Positions 6,491 through 8,154 of a DNA stretch of 8,154 nucleotides are shown piece by piece. Position 1 is the first letter of the stretch. Each line of letters starts with the position of its first letter. A model generated the notes under the pieces. The model was not told the DNA's origin and searched no databases. It saw only the letters and a program-made list of their open reading frames with translations. The position numbers and the translations under genes are program-made. This DNA comes from Candidatus Thioglobus sp. (lineage in GTDB: Bacteria; Pseudomonadota; Gammaproteobacteria; PS1; Thioglobaceae). The DNA lies in NCBI GenBank assembly GCA_003978185.1, contig QOAH01000039.1:1-8154 (forward strand). Direction: 5' to 3'.

Positions 6491-6502
6491 ATATTGCAAT
6501 AT
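6491..6502. promoter_or_regulatory. perfect palindrome ATATTGCAATAT in the fbp/pfp gap
   Basis: A 12-bp perfect palindrome near the middle of the divergent region, about 36 bp upstream of the pfp -10 and 34 bp from the possible fbp -10. It could be the binding site of a regulator acting on both genes. No known consensus is recognised. Confidence 0.3.
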
Positions 6503-6534
6503 CACCATAAAATAACACGTCAAAAAACAGCTAT

Positions 6535-6543
6535 TGGTATAAT
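6535..6543 (+). promoter_or_regulatory. extended -10 promoter for pfp
   Basis: TGG followed by a perfect TATAAT (6538-6543) makes an extended -10 element, which can work without a good -35. None is seen at the expected place. Transcription would start near 6550, giving a leader of about 25 nt that contains the Shine-Dalgarno AAGGGA (6563-6568), 6 nt before the ATG. Confidence 0.55.
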
Positions 6544-6574
6544 TTTGTATTTTTGAATTTATAAGGGAATAACG

Positions 6575-7806
6575 ATGAAAAACGCTTTCTACGCTCAATC
6601 TGGTGGTGTAACTGCCGTGATTAACGCTTCTGCTTGTGGTGTAATTGAAACTGCACGCAAACACTCAGACAAAATTGGTACTGTTTATGCTGGTCAAAAC
6701 GGCATTATTGGTGCACTTACTGAGAACTTAATTGACACATCTAAAGAATCAGCAGCAGATATTTCTGCACTGAAGCACACACCTTCTGGTGGTTTTGGCT
6801 CATGTCGCTACAAGATGAAATCTTTAGAAGCAAACAAAGCAGAATACGAAAGATTGATCGAAGTATTTAAAGCACACGATATTGGCTATTTCTTTTACAA
6901 CGGTGGTGGTGATTCAGCTGACACTTGTTTAAAAGTTTCTCAATTATCTGAATCTATGGGCTACCCAATTCAAGCCATTCACGTACCTAAAACGGTTGAT
7001 AACGACTTACCAGTAACAGACAACTGCCCAGGCTTTGGCTCAGTGGCTAAATATATTGCTGTTTCTACTATGGAAGCCAGTTTTGACGTAGCATCAATGT
7101 GCGCCACCTCTACTAAAATTTTCGTACTTGAAGTTATGGGTCGTCACGCAGGCTGGATTGCAGCAGCGGGTGGTTTGGTTGATGATTCAATCCCAGTGGT
7201 TATCTTATTCCCAGAAATTGATTTTGATGAAGAAAAATTCTTAGCCAAGGTTGATGCTAACGTTAAAGAATTCGGTTACTGTACGATTGTTGTGTCTGAA
7301 GGTACAAAATGGCCAGATGGTCGTTTCCTCGCAGAGCAAGGTACACGTGATGACTTTGGTCATGCACAACTCGGTGGTGCTGCACCTGTTGTGGCCAACT
7401 TAATTAAAGACGCACTTGGTTACAAATACCACTGGGCTGTGGCTGACTACTTACAACGTTCAGCGCGTCACTTAGCATCAGAGTCTGATGTTGAACAAGC
7501 TTATGCATTAGGTGAAGCAGCAGTTAACATGGCATTAGAAGGTAAAAACTCTGTGATGCCAGCAATTATCCGCACATCAAACAACCCATACACTTGGGAA
7601 ATTGGTTCAGGTGAATTAAAAGACATTGCCAATGTTGAAAAAATGATGCCAATGGAGATGGTTTTGGTATTACTGATGCTTGTCGTGAATATTTACAACC
7701 TTTAATCGAAGGTGAAAACTACCCTCCATACAAAAACGGCTTGCCGGACTACGTAGTAATGAAAAAAGAAATGGTAGAAAAGAAACTACCTTCTTTCGAA
7801 GTATAA
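6575..7806 (+). pseudogene. pfp: PPi-dependent 6-phosphofructokinase, frameshifted near the 3' end
   Basis: Reversible phosphorylation of fructose 6-phosphate with pyrophosphate. The first ~360 codons look intact: QSGGVTAVINAS (8-19), GGGDS (110-114, Asp113 at the position that excludes ATP), and PKTVDND (138-144) with the Lys139 typical of PPi enzymes and catalytic Asp142. MGRHAGW (188-194) is the fructose 6-phosphate site. After EKMMP (355-359) the frame runs into a hydrophobic non-family tail and stops at 7705. The true C-terminus continues in the -1 frame: from AAT at 7651 it reads NGDGFGITDACREYL, then YPPYKNGLPDYV, and ends at TAA 7804-7806. A repaired protein would have about 410 residues, the expected size. 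The cause may be a 1-nt loss or a longer deletion of 3n+1 nt, or a sequencing error. Upstream are an extended -10 and AAGGGA; adk follows 12 nt later. Confidence 0.88.
7651..7806 (+). other. detached C-terminal segment of pfp in the -1 frame
   Basis: 51 codons plus stop, without a start codon or ribosome binding site of its own. The peptide contains GFGITDACREYLQPLIEG and the conserved PPYKNGLPDYV of PPi-phosphofructokinases, ending KLPSFEV. It keeps clean coding character, so the break is either recent or not real. As the sequence stands, it is translated only if ribosomes change frame. Confidence 0.85.
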
Positions 7807-7815
7807 GGAAATTAG

Positions 7816-8154
<339 letters not shown>

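Noticed and set aside
6467..6664. 65-codon minus-strand frame over the fbp/pfp gap
   Set aside because: It overlaps the pfp start and promoter, has no Shine-Dalgarno sequence and no recognisable feature.
7637..7665. Programmed -1 ribosomal frameshift in pfp
   Set aside because: The A6 run does not form a proper X-XXY-YYZ slippery heptamer in the reading frame (it ends in ATG), no clear downstream stem is visible, and pfp is not known to be frameshift-regulated. Deletion or sequencing error is simpler.

Overview
The window reads as chromosomal housekeeping sequence from an AT-rich gammaproteobacterium. Intergenic gaps are short, every recognisable product is of ordinary bacterial type, and the pairing of a pyrophosphate-type phosphofructokinase with class I FBPase fits sulfur- or methane-oxidising autotrophs. 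My best guess is the SUP05/Thioglobus group, free-living or symbiotic. That is inference from gene content only; no marker gene in the window proves it.

Left part (1-2033), all minus strand. Read in the direction of transcription: a typical 2-Cys peroxiredoxin, a terminator-like hairpin, a rubredoxin, leuB (leucine biosynthesis), and the first 15 codons of a glutaredoxin-like protein that runs off the left edge. The leuB stop and the next start are 2 nt apart. Three thiol or iron redox proteins therefore sit around one amino-acid gene.

Middle (2034-5378). A divergent promoter region separates the peroxiredoxin from cysS (cysteinyl-tRNA synthetase, plus strand). A HAD-family nucleotidase like E. 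coli YrfG starts inside the end of cysS; a GC-rich stem-loop lies just after the cysS stop and encodes part of the nucleotidase N-terminus. A strong bidirectional terminator follows. Next come a minus-strand SCP-2 (sterol carrier type) protein and, divergent from it, a YfcE/MJ0936-type metallophosphoesterase. The 211-bp gap between those two holds a perfect 8-bp inverted repeat and a terminator-like hairpin.

Right part (5435-8154), central carbon and nucleotide metabolism. fbp (FBPase, minus) is divergent from pfp (PPi-phosphofructokinase, plus) across 150 bp containing two perfect palindromes. These enzymes interconvert fructose 6-phosphate and fructose 1,6-bisphosphate, in gluconeogenesis and the Calvin cycle or in glycolysis. 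pfp is broken: the frame is lost near codon 360 and the conserved C-terminal ~50 residues continue in the -1 frame up to 7806. adk (adenylate kinase) follows 12 nt later and runs off the right edge.

I found no mobile element, CRISPR array, RNA gene, toxin-antitoxin or defence system, and no convincing undescribed system. The most notable points are the frameshifted pfp beside an intact fbp, the terminator-like hairpin wedged against the rubredoxin start, the hairpin-encoded N-terminus of the nucleotidase, and the inverted repeats upstream of the SCP-2 and fbp/pfp genes.
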